Notes: generated from the sequence alone by a model not told the origin. A DNA stretch of 64,000 bases from DASQFQ01 sp963730115 (GCA_963730115.1 CAVSQM010000004.1:930001-994000), one strand, 5' to 3'; positions 8,713 through 17,498 are shown, counted from the first letter of the stretch. Numbers and translations are program-made.

Positions 8713-9981
8713 GTGGCCGTCGCCGTCCCCTCACCACGACCGTTGCCGGCGCCGCTGCTGCGCCTGCGCTCCGACGAGCAGCTGCTCGCGCTGTTCCGCG
8801 CCGGCCGCGAGGACGCCTTCCGCGCGATCCACGACCGCTACCACGACCGCCTGCTCGCCTACGTGCGCCACATGCTGCGCGGCTCGTCCGAGGCCGAGGA
8901 CGTCGTGCAGGACGTCTTCCTCCGCGCCTACGGCGCCCTGCAGTCCGGCGAGCGCGACATCGCCGTCCGCCCGTGGCTCTACCGCGTCGCCCACAACCGC
9001 TGCATCGACTACGTCCGCCGCGCGCCGGCGCCGCCGCTGCAGCCCGACGAGCTGCTGCCCGGCGGCACCGACCCGGCCGCCGTGGCCGAGCGCCGCGAGG
9101 AGCTCCGCCGGCTGGTCGCCGACCTCCACAACCTGCCCGAGGCGCAGCGCTCGGCGCTGATCATCCGCGAGCTCGAGGGGCTCTCCTACGAGGAGCTCGG
9201 GACGGCGCTCGGCGTCACCGTGCCGGCCATCAAGTCGCTGCTCGTCCGCGCCCGCAGCGGGCTCGCCGACGCGGCCCTGGCCCGTGACACCGACTGCGCC
9301 GAGATCCGCGAGGAGCTCGCGCTCGCCGTCGACCGCCCCGGCCGCCCGCCGCGCCTGCTGCGCGACCACCTGCGCGTCTGCGAGGGCTGCCGCGCCCACC
9401 GCCAGGCGCTCCGCCACGGCCACGTCCAGCTCGCGAGCCTGCTGCCCGCCGGCCCGTCGTCGCTGCTGCTCGGCGGCTGGCTCGCCGCCCTGCTCGGCAC
9501 CGGCGGCGGCGCCTCGACCGCCGCCGGCGGCTCCGCGCTCGTCGCCGGCGCCACCAAGACGCTCGCGGTCGTCTCGGCCTCGGTGGCCGTGACCGGCGGG
9601 GCCGTCGAGGTCGAGCACCGCATCCACGACAAGACGGCGCCCCGCACCGAGCAGCGCGCCGCCGCGAAGGTGGTTCCCGTCAAGGCGCCCGTTCGCCGGG
9701 CCGACCGGCGCCCGGCGGTCCGCCAGGCCGTCGCCCGGCCGACGCCGAGCCCCAGGCCGGTCCACGTGATCGACACCGTCCCGGCCGTCGTGCCACCCGT
9801 CGACGAGGCCGAGGCCGAGGAGACCCCGACCCCGACGCCCACGCCGACCGCGACCCCCGAGCCGACCGCCACGCCGACGCCGGCGCCCGCCCCCGAGGTG
9901 ACGGCGACCCCCGAGCCGACCACGGAGCCGACCGCCACCGCCACGGCGGAAATGGCGGCCACGCCGAAGCCCGCGCCTTAA
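8713..9981 (+). CDS. ECF sigma factor fused to zinc-finger and membrane domains
   Basis: A 422-residue protein. Sigma region 2 (about 25-95, with EAEDVVQDVFLRAY) and region 4 (about 135-190, YEELGTALGVTVPAIKSLL) form a complete ECF sigma factor. It then continues with a ZAS-like anti-sigma zinc finger (C195, H219, C223, C226 in CAEIREE...RDHLRVCEGC), a hydrophobic span (about 250-290), a basic linker and a Thr/Pro-rich tail. It thus appears to carry its own anti-sigma domain and membrane tether. GTG 8713 gives the full region 2; no clear Shine-Dalgarno or -10 is seen. Targets unknown. Confidence 0.85.
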   Translation: MAVAVPSPRPLPAPLLRLRSDEQLLALFRAGREDAFRAIHDRYHDRLLAYVRHMLRGSSEAEDVVQDVFLRAYGALQSGERDIAVRPWLYRVAHNRCIDYVRRAPAPPLQPDELLPGGTDPAAVAERREELRRLVADLHNLPEAQRSALIIRELEGLSYEELGTALGVTVPAIKSLLVRARSGLADAALARDTDCAEIREELALAVDRPGRPPRLLRDHLRVCEGCRAHRQALRHGHVQLASLLPAGPSSLLLGGWLAALLGTGGGASTAAGGSALVAGATKTLAVVSASVAVTGGAVEVEHRIHDKTAPRTEQRAAAKVVPVKAPVRRADRRPAVRQAVARPTPSPRPVHVIDTVPAVVPPVDEAEAEETPTPTPTPTATPEPTATPTPAPAPEVTATPEPTTEPTATATAEMAATPKPAP

Positions 9982-9992
9982 GCTGCCGCTCC

Positions 9993-11606
9993 GTGACGGA
10001 GCACGCTCAGCACGACTACGACTGGATCGTCATCGGCTCGGGCTTCGGCGGCAGCGTCAGCGCGCTCCGCCTCGCCGAGAAGGGCTACCGCGTCGCCGTG
10101 CTCGAGGCGGGCCGCCGCTTCCGCGACGAGGACTTCGCCACGACGACCTGGAACGCCCGCCGCTACTACTGGCTGCCGCGGCTCGGCCTCAAGGGCATCC
10201 TGCGGATGACGCTGTTCAAGGACATCTTCGTCGTGTCCGGCTGCGGCGTCGGCGGCGGCAGCCTCGGCTACGCGAACACGCTCTACCGCCCCAACCCGGG
10301 CTCCGCCTTCTACCGCGACCCGCAGTGGTCGGGGCTCGAGGACTGGGAGTCCGCGCTCGCCCCCCACTACGAGACCGCGGAGCGGATGCTCGGCGTCACC
10401 CGCTACGAGGGCGAGGGGCCCGCCGACCGCGTGCTCCGCGACATCGCGGCCGAGCTGGGCGTCGAGGACACCTACGCGACCACCCGCGTCGGCGTCTTCT
10501 TCGGCGAGCCGGGCGAGACCGTCCCCGACCCCTACTTCGGCGGCGAGGGCCCGCCGCGCGCCGGCTGCATCCGTTGCGGCGCCTGCATGGTCGGCTGCCG
10601 CCACAACGCCAAGAACACGCTGGTCAAGAACTACCTGTGGTTCGCCGAGCGGGCCGGCGTCGAGATCTTCCCCGAGCGCACCGTCGCCCAGATCACGCCA
10701 CTCCGGGCCGCCGACGGCGCCGACGGCTACGCCGTCACCGCCGAGCGCTCCGGCGCGTGGTTCGACAAGCAGCGCACCACGCTGACCGCGAAGGGCGTCG
10801 TCGTCGCCGCGGGCGCGCTCGGCACCAACCAGCTGCTCCAGCGCTGCCGCCACCGCGGCACGCTGCCCCGCCTCTCGCAGCGCATCGGCTACCTCGTCAG
10901 AACCAACTCCGAGGCGATCTCGGCGGTCACCACCACGAACGACCGCCACGACTTCACCAAGTCGATCGCCATCACCTCGAGCTTCTATCCCGACCCGGAC
11001 ACGCACATCGAGAACGTCACCTACGGCCGCGGGGCCGACTCGATGGCGCTGCTGTTCACGATCCTCGGCGCCGCCCGCCGCAAGCTCGCGCGCCCGCTGT
11101 TCCCGCTCAGGTGGTCGCGCCGCACGGTGATCATCCTCACCATGCAGTCGCTCGACAACTCGATGCGGCTGATCCCGAAGCGCAACCTCCTCGGCCTCGG
11201 CCCGCGCCTGCAGACCCAGGAGGACCCGGACAAGCCAAACCCGCGCTTCATCCCGGTCGCCGACCAGGTCACCCGGCGCGCGGCCGAGAAGCTCGGCGCC
11301 ACCCCGCAGGCCGGCCTCACCGAGCAGCTGCTGAACATCCCGACGACCGCGCACATCATGGGCGGCGCCGTGATCGGCGACTCGCCCGAGACCGCCGTCG
11401 TCGACCGCCACCACCGCGCGTTCGGCTACGAGAACCTGCTCGTCTGCGACGGCTCGGCGATCCCCGCCAACATCGGCGTCAACCCGAGTCTCACCATCAC
11501 CGCGCTGGCCGAGCACGCCATGAGCCACGTGGCGGCGCGACACAGCGCTCCGGAAGCGGCAATACCCTCGGAGGGATGGCGCTCTCGTTCGGCAAGTTCG
11601 TCCTGA
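9993..11606 (+). CDS. GMC/cholesterol-oxidase-like FAD oxidoreductase
   Basis: A 537-residue flavoprotein. The FAD-binding GSGFGGS motif is at about 15-21, and the C-terminal GMC segment NPSLTITALAEH closes the fold. A cysteine cluster CIRCGACMVGC (C192, C195, C198, C202) is unusual for GMC enzymes and resembles an iron-sulfur ligand set, as in some actinobacterial cholesterol-oxidase-like dehydrogenases. No signal peptide, so cytoplasmic. The GTG start has TAAGCT (9979-9984) 8 nt upstream; the TAA of that box is also the stop codon of the sigma factor gene. Substrate unknown, perhaps a sterol or long-chain alcohol. Confidence 0.8.
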   Translation: MTEHAQHDYDWIVIGSGFGGSVSALRLAEKGYRVAVLEAGRRFRDEDFATTTWNARRYYWLPRLGLKGILRMTLFKDIFVVSGCGVGGGSLGYANTLYRPNPGSAFYRDPQWSGLEDWESALAPHYETAERMLGVTRYEGEGPADRVLRDIAAELGVEDTYATTRVGVFFGEPGETVPDPYFGGEGPPRAGCIRCGACMVGCRHNAKNTLVKNYLWFAERAGVEIFPERTVAQITPLRAADGADGYAVTAERSGAWFDKQRTTLTAKGVVVAAGALGTNQLLQRCRHRGTLPRLSQRIGYLVRTNSEAISAVTTTNDRHDFTKSIAITSSFYPDPDTHIENVTYGRGADSMALLFTILGAARRKLARPLFPLRWSRRTVIILTMQSLDNSMRLIPKRNLLGLGPRLQTQEDPDKPNPRFIPVADQVTRRAAEKLGATPQAGLTEQLLNIPTTAHIMGGAVIGDSPETAVVDRHHRAFGYENLLVCDGSAIPANIGVNPSLTITALAEHAMSHVAARHSAPEAAIPSEGWRSRSASSS

Positions 11607-12496
11607 CGCGCCTCCTGACGGTCGTCGTCGTGGTCGTCGGCGTGACGGGCCTGACCTGGCTGGCGGTCAACGCGCTGCGCCCCGACCTGCGCGCCGGCGA
11701 CGACCGGTTCATCCTCGTCGTGCTGTTCGACTACCTGCAGAGCGCGTTCCTGCACTTCGACTTCGGCGTCTCGCGCACGACCAACCGGGAGGTCGAGGAC
11801 CTCATCCGCCAGGGCCTCCCCGCCGACCTGAGCCTGCTCGGCGGCGCGATCGTCATCGGCATGCTGCTCGGCATCGCGGGCGGCGCGTACTGCGCCGCGT
11901 ACCCGCGCACGCGGTGGGCGCGCGTGCTCGAGAGCGCGTCAGCGGTGTTGATGATCACGCCGGTCTACGTCGTGGCGCTGATGACGCTGCTGCTGTTCGG
12001 CGCCGGGCTCGGCATGGTCGGCTTCCTCGCCCACGTGCCCACCACCTACGTCCCGTTCTCCGAGAGCCCGACGGGCTGGGCGGGCGCGCTGCTCGTGCCG
12101 TGGCTCGTGCTCGGCCTGCCGCTCGCGGGCGTCTCGCTGCGGATGATGCGCGCGTCGATGAGCGAGGTGCTCGACGAGGACTACATGCGCACCGCGTACG
12201 CCAAGGGCCTGCACCCGCGCACGGTCCTGCGCCGCCACGCGGTGCCGTCGGCGATCGCGCCGGTCTTCACCCTCACCACGGTGATGATGCCGGTGGTGGT
12301 CACCAACCTCGTCCTGATCGAGCAGGTGTTCAGCATCCCCGGCGTCTTCACGGGCATGCGGCGCGGGATCGCCGCCGGCGACTTCGACCTGCTGTTCGCG
12401 CTCACCGCCGTCGCGGCCGCGTTCGTGGCGATCGCGAGCATGATCGCCGACTTCGCGCTGCACTGGCTCGACCCGCGCATGAGGACCACCGGATGA
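11576..12496 (+). CDS. ABC transporter permease, DppB/OppB-like
   Basis: A 306-residue inner-membrane permease with about six membrane spans and the EAA cytoplasmic loop (EDYMRTAYAKGLHPRTVLRRHAV, quoted only in part: MRTAYAKG). It belongs to the binding-protein-dependent dipeptide/oligopeptide/nickel permease family. No ATPase, second permease or binding protein gene is nearby, so it is an orphan. ATG 11576 lies inside the 3' end of the oxidase gene (31-bp overlap) and is preceded by TACCCT (11563-11568, 7 nt) and by GGAGGG. It couples to the EamA gene by ATGA. Confidence 0.8.
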   Translation: MALSFGKFVLTRLLTVVVVVVGVTGLTWLAVNALRPDLRAGDDRFILVVLFDYLQSAFLHFDFGVSRTTNREVEDLIRQGLPADLSLLGGAIVIGMLLGIAGGAYCAAYPRTRWARVLESASAVLMITPVYVVALMTLLLFGAGLGMVGFLAHVPTTYVPFSESPTGWAGALLVPWLVLGLPLAGVSLRMMRASMSEVLDEDYMRTAYAKGLHPRTVLRRHAVPSAIAPVFTLTTVMMPVVVTNLVLIEQVFSIPGVFTGMRRGIAAGDFDLLFALTAVAAAFVAIASMIADFALHWLDPRMRTTG

Positions 12497-13425
12497 GCGC
12501 CCGCGCCTGGGCGGGCTTCGCCGCGATGTCCCTGGTGTGGGGCATCCCCTACCTGTTCATCAAGGTCGCGGTCGACGGCGGCGCCTCGCCGGCCTTCATC
12601 GCCTGGGTGCGCGTCACGCTCGCGGCCGCGATCCTGCTCGCGCTCGCCTGGCGGGCCGGGCTGCTGCCCTCGCTGCGCGGCTCCTGGAAGTGGCTGCTCG
12701 CCTACGCGCTGGCGGAGATCGTCGTGCCCTTCCCGCTCATCGCGGTCGGCGAGCAGCACGTCTCCTCCGGCCTGGCGGCGGTCCTCATCGCCGCCGCGCC
12801 GCTGTTCGTCGCGCTGCTGGCGATCCGCTTCGACCCCGAGGAGAAGGCGACCGGCCGCCGCCTCGTCGGCCTCGTCGTCGGGCTCGCGGGCGTCGCCGTG
12901 CTGATGGGGATCGACGTGGCGGGCGAGACCGACGAGCTGCTCGGCGCGCTCGCGATCCTCGTCGCCGCGTTCGGCTACGCCGTCGGGCCGATGACGCTGA
13001 AGGCGAAGCTGCGCGAGCTCGACCCGCGCGCCACGATGGGCGCGAGCCTCGCGATCGCCGCGATCGTGCTGACGCCGTTCGCCGCGCTCTCGCCGCCGGA
13101 GGAGCGACTCGACACCGACGTGATCGTCGCGCTGCTCGTGCTCGGCATCGTCTGCACCGCGCTCGCGTTCGTGATCTTCGGCTGGCTGATCGCCGAGATC
13201 GGGCCGGGACGCGCGCTCGTCATCACCTACGTCAACCCGGTCGTCGCGGTCGCCCTCGGCGTGCTGATCCTCGACGAGCGGCCCGGCGCCGGGATGGTCG
13301 CCGGCCTGCTGCTGATCCTCGCCGGCTCGTGGCTCTCGACCGACGGGCGGCTGCCGCCCGGCGTGACCCGGCGCTTCAGTCGCCGGCGATCCGCAGGTCG
13401 AAGCCCGCTGGCGCATGAAGGTTGA
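12493..13425 (+). CDS. EamA/DMT family transporter
   Basis: A 310-residue membrane protein with ten predicted helices arranged as two EamA repeats (MSLVWGIPYLFIKVA at the start; ALAILVAAFGYAVGPM opening the second). The family exports amino acids or metabolites; substrate unknown. Start overlaps the permease stop. The C-terminal tail after helix 10 overlaps the 3' end of the convergent cupin gene by 50 bp. Confidence 0.85.
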   Translation: MSARAWAGFAAMSLVWGIPYLFIKVAVDGGASPAFIAWVRVTLAAAILLALAWRAGLLPSLRGSWKWLLAYALAEIVVPFPLIAVGEQHVSSGLAAVLIAAAPLFVALLAIRFDPEEKATGRRLVGLVVGLAGVAVLMGIDVAGETDELLGALAILVAAFGYAVGPMTLKAKLRELDPRATMGASLAIAAIVLTPFAALSPPEERLDTDVIVALLVLGIVCTALAFVIFGWLIAEIGPGRALVITYVNPVVAVALGVLILDERPGAGMVAGLLLILAGSWLSTDGRLPPGVTRRFSRRRSAGRSPLAHEG

Positions 13426-13729
13426 GCATCCGCACCGGCGTGTCGGCGTGGTTGCTGAACCCGTGGCGCACGCCGGGCGGGACGAGCACGAACGTGCCCG
13501 GGCCGGCCACGACTTCCTCCTCGTCGTCGCCGACCACGAACGTCAGCTCGCCCTCGAGGATGTAGAACGCGTCGTCCTCGTCGGCGTGGACGTGCGGCTC
13601 GAGCGTGCGGTTCGCCTGGAACTCGATGATCCCGAACGTGAAGCGCGGGGTGTCGGCGGTGCGGGCCAGGAACTCGACGTTGCCGTGGCGCGTGCCCTCC
13701 CCGGGGCGCACGATGACTGCGCGTGACAT
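13376..13729 (-). CDS. Cupin-domain protein
   Basis: A 117-residue single-domain cupin. Motif 1 shows the metal-binding pattern EPHVHADEDDAFYILEGEL (H, H, E at about 40-50), and motif 2 VPPGVRHGFSN supplies the last His. Such small cupins are dioxygenase-like, isomerase-like or ligand-binding proteins; substrate unknown. ATG 13729 overlaps the ATG of the divergent dehydrogenase (CATG) and is preceded by the palindromic -10 at 13738-13747, 8 nt away. Confidence 0.8.
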   Translation of the reverse strand: MSRAVIVRPGEGTRHGNVEFLARTADTPRFTFGIIEFQANRTLEPHVHADEDDAFYILEGELTFVVGDDEEEVVAGPGTFVLVPPGVRHGFSNHADTPVRMLNLHAPAGFDLRIAGD

Positions 13730-14738
13730 GGCCGCGGACGCTAGCGTGCAGTTGGTGCGCGCCCTTGTCTGGCACGGCCCGCGGGAGATGTCGGTCGACG
13801 ACATCCCCGACCTCGCGCCCGCGGCCGGCGAGGTGCTGCTCGAGCCGGAGGCGGTCGGGATCTGCGGCTCGGAGGTCGAGGGCTACCTCGGCGAGCAGGC
13901 CAACCGCACGCCGCCGCTGGTGATGGGCCACGAGTTCGCGGGCCGCGTCGTCGAGCTCGGCGACGGCGTCGACGAGCGCTGGCGCGGGCGGCGCGTCGCC
14001 GTCAACCCGCTGATCTCCGGCGGCGAGACCGTCGACGGCCTCGAGCAGCTCTCCGACCGCCGCGAGCTGATCGGCGTGCACCGCCCGGGCGGCTTCGCGG
14101 CCGCGGTGCAGGTACCGGTCCACCGCCTGCACGAGCTGCCCGAGGGCGTCGACGCGCGGCTCGGCGCGCTCGCCGAGCCACTCGCCAACGGCGTGCACGC
14201 GGCGCGGATCGGGCGCGCGGGCGTCGAGGCGGGCCCGGTGGAGCGCATCGTCGTGCTCGGCGCCGGCACGATCGGGCTGATGACCCTGCAGGCGGCGCTG
14301 CGCGGCGGCGCGAGCTGGGCCGGCGTGGTCGAGCTGCACCCCGCGCGCCGCGCCGCCGCGGAGGCGCTCGGCGCGGACGCGACGTACACCGCCGAGACGG
14401 TGCCCGGCGACGTCGACCTCGTGTTCGACGCCGTCGGCACCGAGGGCACGCGGCGGCTCGCGGTCGACCTCGTGCGCCCCGGCGGCTGCGCGATCCTCAT
14501 CGGCCTCGCCACCGAGAGCACGACGCTGCGCTTCGACGAGGTCATCCGCCGCGGGCTGACCGTGCGCGGCGCCTACGCCTACAGCGACGCCGACTACGAC
14601 GAGGCGCTGCAGTGGCTGCTCGACGGCCGCGCGGGGCTCGGCGAGCTCGAGCCGGTGCAGCCGCTCGACGCCGGGCCGGACGCGTTCGCGGAGCTCGCCG
14701 CGGGCCCCTCCGAGCGGCTGAAGGTGTTCCTCGCATGA
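13728..14738 (+). CDS. Medium-chain (zinc-type) alcohol dehydrogenase without the structural-zinc cysteines
   Basis: About 336 residues. Catalytic-zinc features are present: Cys of GICGSE, GHEFAGRVVELG, and a Rossmann GAGTIGL. The lobe where four cysteines normally bind structural zinc reads NPLISGGETVDGLEQLSD, with no cysteine. It probably oxidises a polyol or sugar alcohol with NAD(P). The listed ATG overlaps the cupin start; GTG 13755, 7 nt after the TAGCGT box, may be the real leaderless start. It is coupled by ATGA to the SDR gene. Confidence 0.82.
   Translation: MAADASVQLVRALVWHGPREMSVDDIPDLAPAAGEVLLEPEAVGICGSEVEGYLGEQANRTPPLVMGHEFAGRVVELGDGVDERWRGRRVAVNPLISGGETVDGLEQLSDRRELIGVHRPGGFAAAVQVPVHRLHELPEGVDARLGALAEPLANGVHAARIGRAGVEAGPVERIVVLGAGTIGLMTLQAALRGGASWAGVVELHPARRAAAEALGADATYTAETVPGDVDLVFDAVGTEGTRRLAVDLVRPGGCAILIGLATESTTLRFDEVIRRGLTVRGAYAYSDADYDEALQWLLDGRAGLGELEPVQPLDAGPDAFAELAAGPSERLKVFLA
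13738..13747. promoter_or_regulatory. Palindromic bidirectional -10 element
   Basis: ACGCTAGCGT is a perfect palindrome containing TAGCGT on both strands. It lies 8 nt before ATG 13729 on the minus strand and 7 nt before GTG 13755 on the plus strand, so one sequence can serve as the -10 of two leaderless transcripts. Confidence 0.6.
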
Positions 14739-15466
14739 GCGTCGCCGACGGCGCGCTGGCCGGGAAGACCGTCGCGGTGACCGGCGCCTCGAGCGGCATC
14801 GGCCTCGCCACCGCGCAACGGATCCACGACCTCGGCGCCTCCGTGACCGCGCTCGCGCGCCGCCGCGAGGCGATGGAGGAGGGGCTCGGCGACCGCGACG
14901 TCGACATCCGCGCGGTCGACGTCGGCGATCGCGAGGCGACCGCCGCCGCGCTCGACCACGAGTCGCTCGACGCGCTCGTGCTCGCCGCCGGCACCAACGT
15001 CAAGGACCGCGTGCTCGAGGAGCTCTCGCCCGAGAGCTGGGAGTCGCTGATGCGCACGAACCTCGACGGCATCTACCACTGCGTGCGCGCCGCGCTGCCC
15101 GCGCTCCGCGCCGCACAGGGCGTCGTGGTGATCGTCGGCTCGGTGTCGGGCTCGTGGCCCGACATCTCCGGGCCCGGCTACCAGGCGACGAAGGCGGGCG
15201 TGCTCGCGTTCGCCCGTGGCGCCACGCTCGAGGAGTTCGACCGCAAGACCGGCGTGCGCTTCTCGGTCGTCGCTCCGGGGGTGGTCGACACGCCGATCCT
15301 CGACAACCGGCCCAAGCCGCCGTCCGCCGAGGACCGCGCGATCGCGCTCAAGAGCGAGGACGTCGCCGAGGTGTGCGCGTTCCTGTGCGCGCTGCCGCCG
15401 GGCGTGCACGTGCCGGAGCTGACCGTGCTCCCCACCATGCTGCAGGCGCTCGGCCGGACGAGCTAG
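14735..15466 (+). CDS. Short-chain dehydrogenase/reductase
   Basis: A 243-residue classical SDR: nucleotide-binding TGASSGIG at about 18-25, a catalytic Ser in VGSVSGS, and YxxxK as YQATK. Its start overlaps the stop of the zinc-type dehydrogenase, suggesting two sequential oxidations in one pathway. Its TAG stop shares CTAG (15463-15466) with the convergent alcohol dehydrogenase. Substrate unknown. Confidence 0.88.
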   Translation: MSVADGALAGKTVAVTGASSGIGLATAQRIHDLGASVTALARRREAMEEGLGDRDVDIRAVDVGDREATAAALDHESLDALVLAAGTNVKDRVLEELSPESWESLMRTNLDGIYHCVRAALPALRAAQGVVVIVGSVSGSWPDISGPGYQATKAGVLAFARGATLEEFDRKTGVRFSVVAPGVVDTPILDNRPKPPSAEDRAIALKSEDVAEVCAFLCALPPGVHVPELTVLPTMLQALGRTS

Positions 15467-16476
15467 AGACGGATGATCGTGACGCCGGGCGGCCCGGCCT
15501 CGCCCATCGCGGCAAGCGCGGCCGGTGCCTCGTCGAGCCCGATCTCGCGCGTGACGAGGTCGCCGGGCCGGAGCGTCCCGGCCTCCACGAGCGCCAGCAG
15601 CTCCGGGTAGGCGCGCGCGGCCATGCCGTGCGAGCCCAGCAGCTCGAGCTCGCGGCCGATCACGAGGTCCATCGGCAGGCGCGGCGGCTCGGGCAGCAGC
15701 CCGACCTGGACGTGGCGCCCGCGCTTGCGCAGCCCGGCGATCGAGGCGGCGCAGGCCGCCTCGTGCCCGATCGCGTCGAGGCTCACATGGGCGCCGCCGC
15801 CGGTTGCCTCCCGCACGTCGTCACCTGCGCGCAGCGTCACCTCCGCGCCCGCCGCGCGCGCCGCCGCCAGCGCGCCGTCCGCCACGTCGACGCCGATCAC
15901 CCGCGCTCCGAGCCCCGCGGCGATCATCACCGCCGACAGCCCGACGCCGCCGCAGCCGTGCACCGCCACCCACTCGCCCGGCCGCGCGCGGCCGACCTGC
16001 ACGACCGCGCGGTAGGCGGTGGCGAAGCGGCAGCCGAGCCCGGCCGCCGCCGCGTCATCGACGCTCTCGGGCAGCGCGACGAGGTTGACGTCGGCCCAGT
16101 CGAGCGCGACGAGCTCGGCGAACGAGCCCCAGTGGGTGAAGCCCGGCTGGCGCTGGCGGTCGCAGACCTGCTCCTCGCCCGCGGCGCACTGCTCGCAGGC
16201 GCCGCACGCGCACACGAACGGCACCGTCACGCGCGCGCCGGGGCGCCACTTCTCCACCTCCGGCCCGACCGCTTCGATCACGCCCGCCAGCTCGTGCCCG
16301 GGGACGTGCGGGAACGCCGCGATGTCCGGGTCGTGGCCCATCCAGCCGTGCCAGTCCGAGCGGCAGAGGCCGGTCGCGGCCACCCGCACCACCGCGCCGT
16401 GCGCCGGCGGCTCCGGGTCGGCCACGGCGTCGACGCGCGGCTCCGCCTCGAACGCGTCGTAGACCACGGCCCGCAT
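15463..16476 (-). CDS. Zinc-dependent alcohol dehydrogenase
   Basis: A 337-residue medium-chain dehydrogenase with catalytic-zinc residues in GLCRSDWHGW and GHELAGVIEAVG, a complete four-cysteine structural-zinc lobe (CACGACEQCAAGEEQVC) and the Rossmann GCGGVGL. It oxidises alcohols with NAD+. ATG 16476 is supported by TAGCCT (16490-16485) 8 nt upstream; the TAG of that box is the stop codon of the upstream binding-protein gene, so it can be transcribed independently of the iron gene. Confidence 0.88.
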   Translation of the reverse strand: MRAVVYDAFEAEPRVDAVADPEPPAHGAVVRVAATGLCRSDWHGWMGHDPDIAAFPHVPGHELAGVIEAVGPEVEKWRPGARVTVPFVCACGACEQCAAGEEQVCDRQRQPGFTHWGSFAELVALDWADVNLVALPESVDDAAAAGLGCRFATAYRAVVQVGRARPGEWVAVHGCGGVGLSAVMIAAGLGARVIGVDVADGALAAARAAGAEVTLRAGDDVREATGGGAHVSLDAIGHEAACAASIAGLRKRGRHVQVGLLPEPPRLPMDLVIGRELELLGSHGMAARAYPELLALVEAGTLRPGDLVTREIGLDEAPAALAAMGEAGPPGVTIIRL

Positions 16477-16487
16477 CGGGCCCGAGG

Positions 16488-17483
16488 CTACTCGGACAGG
16501 CTCTTGTCGATGCCGTCGAGCGCGTAGGGGATCGACAGCACCGAGTTGAAGGCGACCGCCGCGCCGAGCTGGTTCGACGTGTAGTAGGGCAGGTCGACCA
16601 CGCGGCCCTCGCGCGCGACGTCGAGCTTGCTGAACAGGTCGTCCTTGTCGAGCCGCTTGCGGGCGGGCCCGTCGATGAGCAGGAACAGGCGGTCGACGTC
16701 GAGCAGGTCGACACGCTCCTTGGCGACCTCCGTGCCGAACGTCTTGCCGGCGAGCTTGTCGATCTCGGCCGACGGCTGGTAGCCGAGCTCGCCCAGGAAC
16801 TGGCCGCGCAGGTCCTTGGAGCTGAACGGGTAGTAGCTCTTGGGCGCCTCGCCGGCGTCGACCACGAGCCCGACCTCCTCGGCCGCCTCGGGGTGCGCCT
16901 TGCGGAACGCGGCGAAGCGGTCCTCGGTCTCCTTGATCAGCCGCTCCCCCTCGTCGACGCGGCCGACCGCCTTGGCGGCCGTGCGCGTCATGTCGCGCCA
17001 CGGCGTCGCGTAGGGGTCGCCCTTGGCCTGCGCGACGGTCGGCGCGATCTGCGAGAGCTTGTCGTAGTCGCCCTGCTTGAGCTCCGCGTAGAGGCCGAGG
17101 ATCAGGTCCGGCCGCTGGGCGGCGACGCGCTCGAAGTTGATCTCGTAGGACTCGCTGCTGACGACGGCGGCCGGCTTGCCGCCCCAGGCCTTCTCCTCCC
17201 ACGGCCACTTGCCGTAGGTGCCCTGCCCGAACCAGTCCATCGCGCCGACCGGCTTCACGCCCATGGCCAGCAGCGGCTCCTGGTCGGTGTAGCCGACGAC
17301 GACGACCCGCTTCGGCTCGGCGGGGATCGTCGTGGTGCCGAGCGCGTGCTCGAGCTTGACCGGGAAGCCCTTGGCGGCCTCGGCCTGCGAGCCGCCCGAG
17401 CTGCTGTCGTCCTCGCCGCAGGCGGCGATCGCGAGCACGACGATCAGGCCCAGCGCCGCGAGAAGACGTTTCCCCACTGCCAC
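16488..17483 (-). CDS. Iron-siderophore ABC transporter substrate-binding lipoprotein
   Basis: A 331-residue FecB/FepB-type binding protein with a lipoprotein signal (LLAALGLIVVLAIAAC) and the two-lobe helical-backbone pattern, beginning EHALGTTTIPAEPKRVVVVG and including FERVAAQRPDLILGL. It captures ferric siderophores outside the membrane. GTG 17483 is chosen because it directly follows the iron box, whose TAGGGT half serves as a -10, 8 nt upstream. It is divergent from the second binding protein and lacks its own permease, so it may share the FecCD pair at 18561-20536. Confidence 0.87.
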   Translation of the reverse strand: MAVGKRLLAALGLIVVLAIAACGEDDSSSGGSQAEAAKGFPVKLEHALGTTTIPAEPKRVVVVGYTDQEPLLAMGVKPVGAMDWFGQGTYGKWPWEEKAWGGKPAAVVSSESYEINFERVAAQRPDLILGLYAELKQGDYDKLSQIAPTVAQAKGDPYATPWRDMTRTAAKAVGRVDEGERLIKETEDRFAAFRKAHPEAAEEVGLVVDAGEAPKSYYPFSSKDLRGQFLGELGYQPSAEIDKLAGKTFGTEVAKERVDLLDVDRLFLLIDGPARKRLDKDDLFSKLDVAREGRVVDLPYYTSNQLGAAVAFNSVLSIPYALDGIDKSLSE

Positions 17484-17484
17484 G

Positions 17485-17498
17485 TTAGGGCACCCTAA
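17485..17498. promoter_or_regulatory. IdeR/DtxR-like iron box 1
   Basis: TTAGGGCACCCTAA, a perfect 14-bp palindrome just upstream of GTG 17483. Read on the minus strand it contains TAGGGT, a usable -10, so a bound repressor would sit on the promoter core. The half-site TTAGG resembles DtxR/IdeR boxes, but the palindrome is shorter than the classical 19-bp site. Confidence 0.7.
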
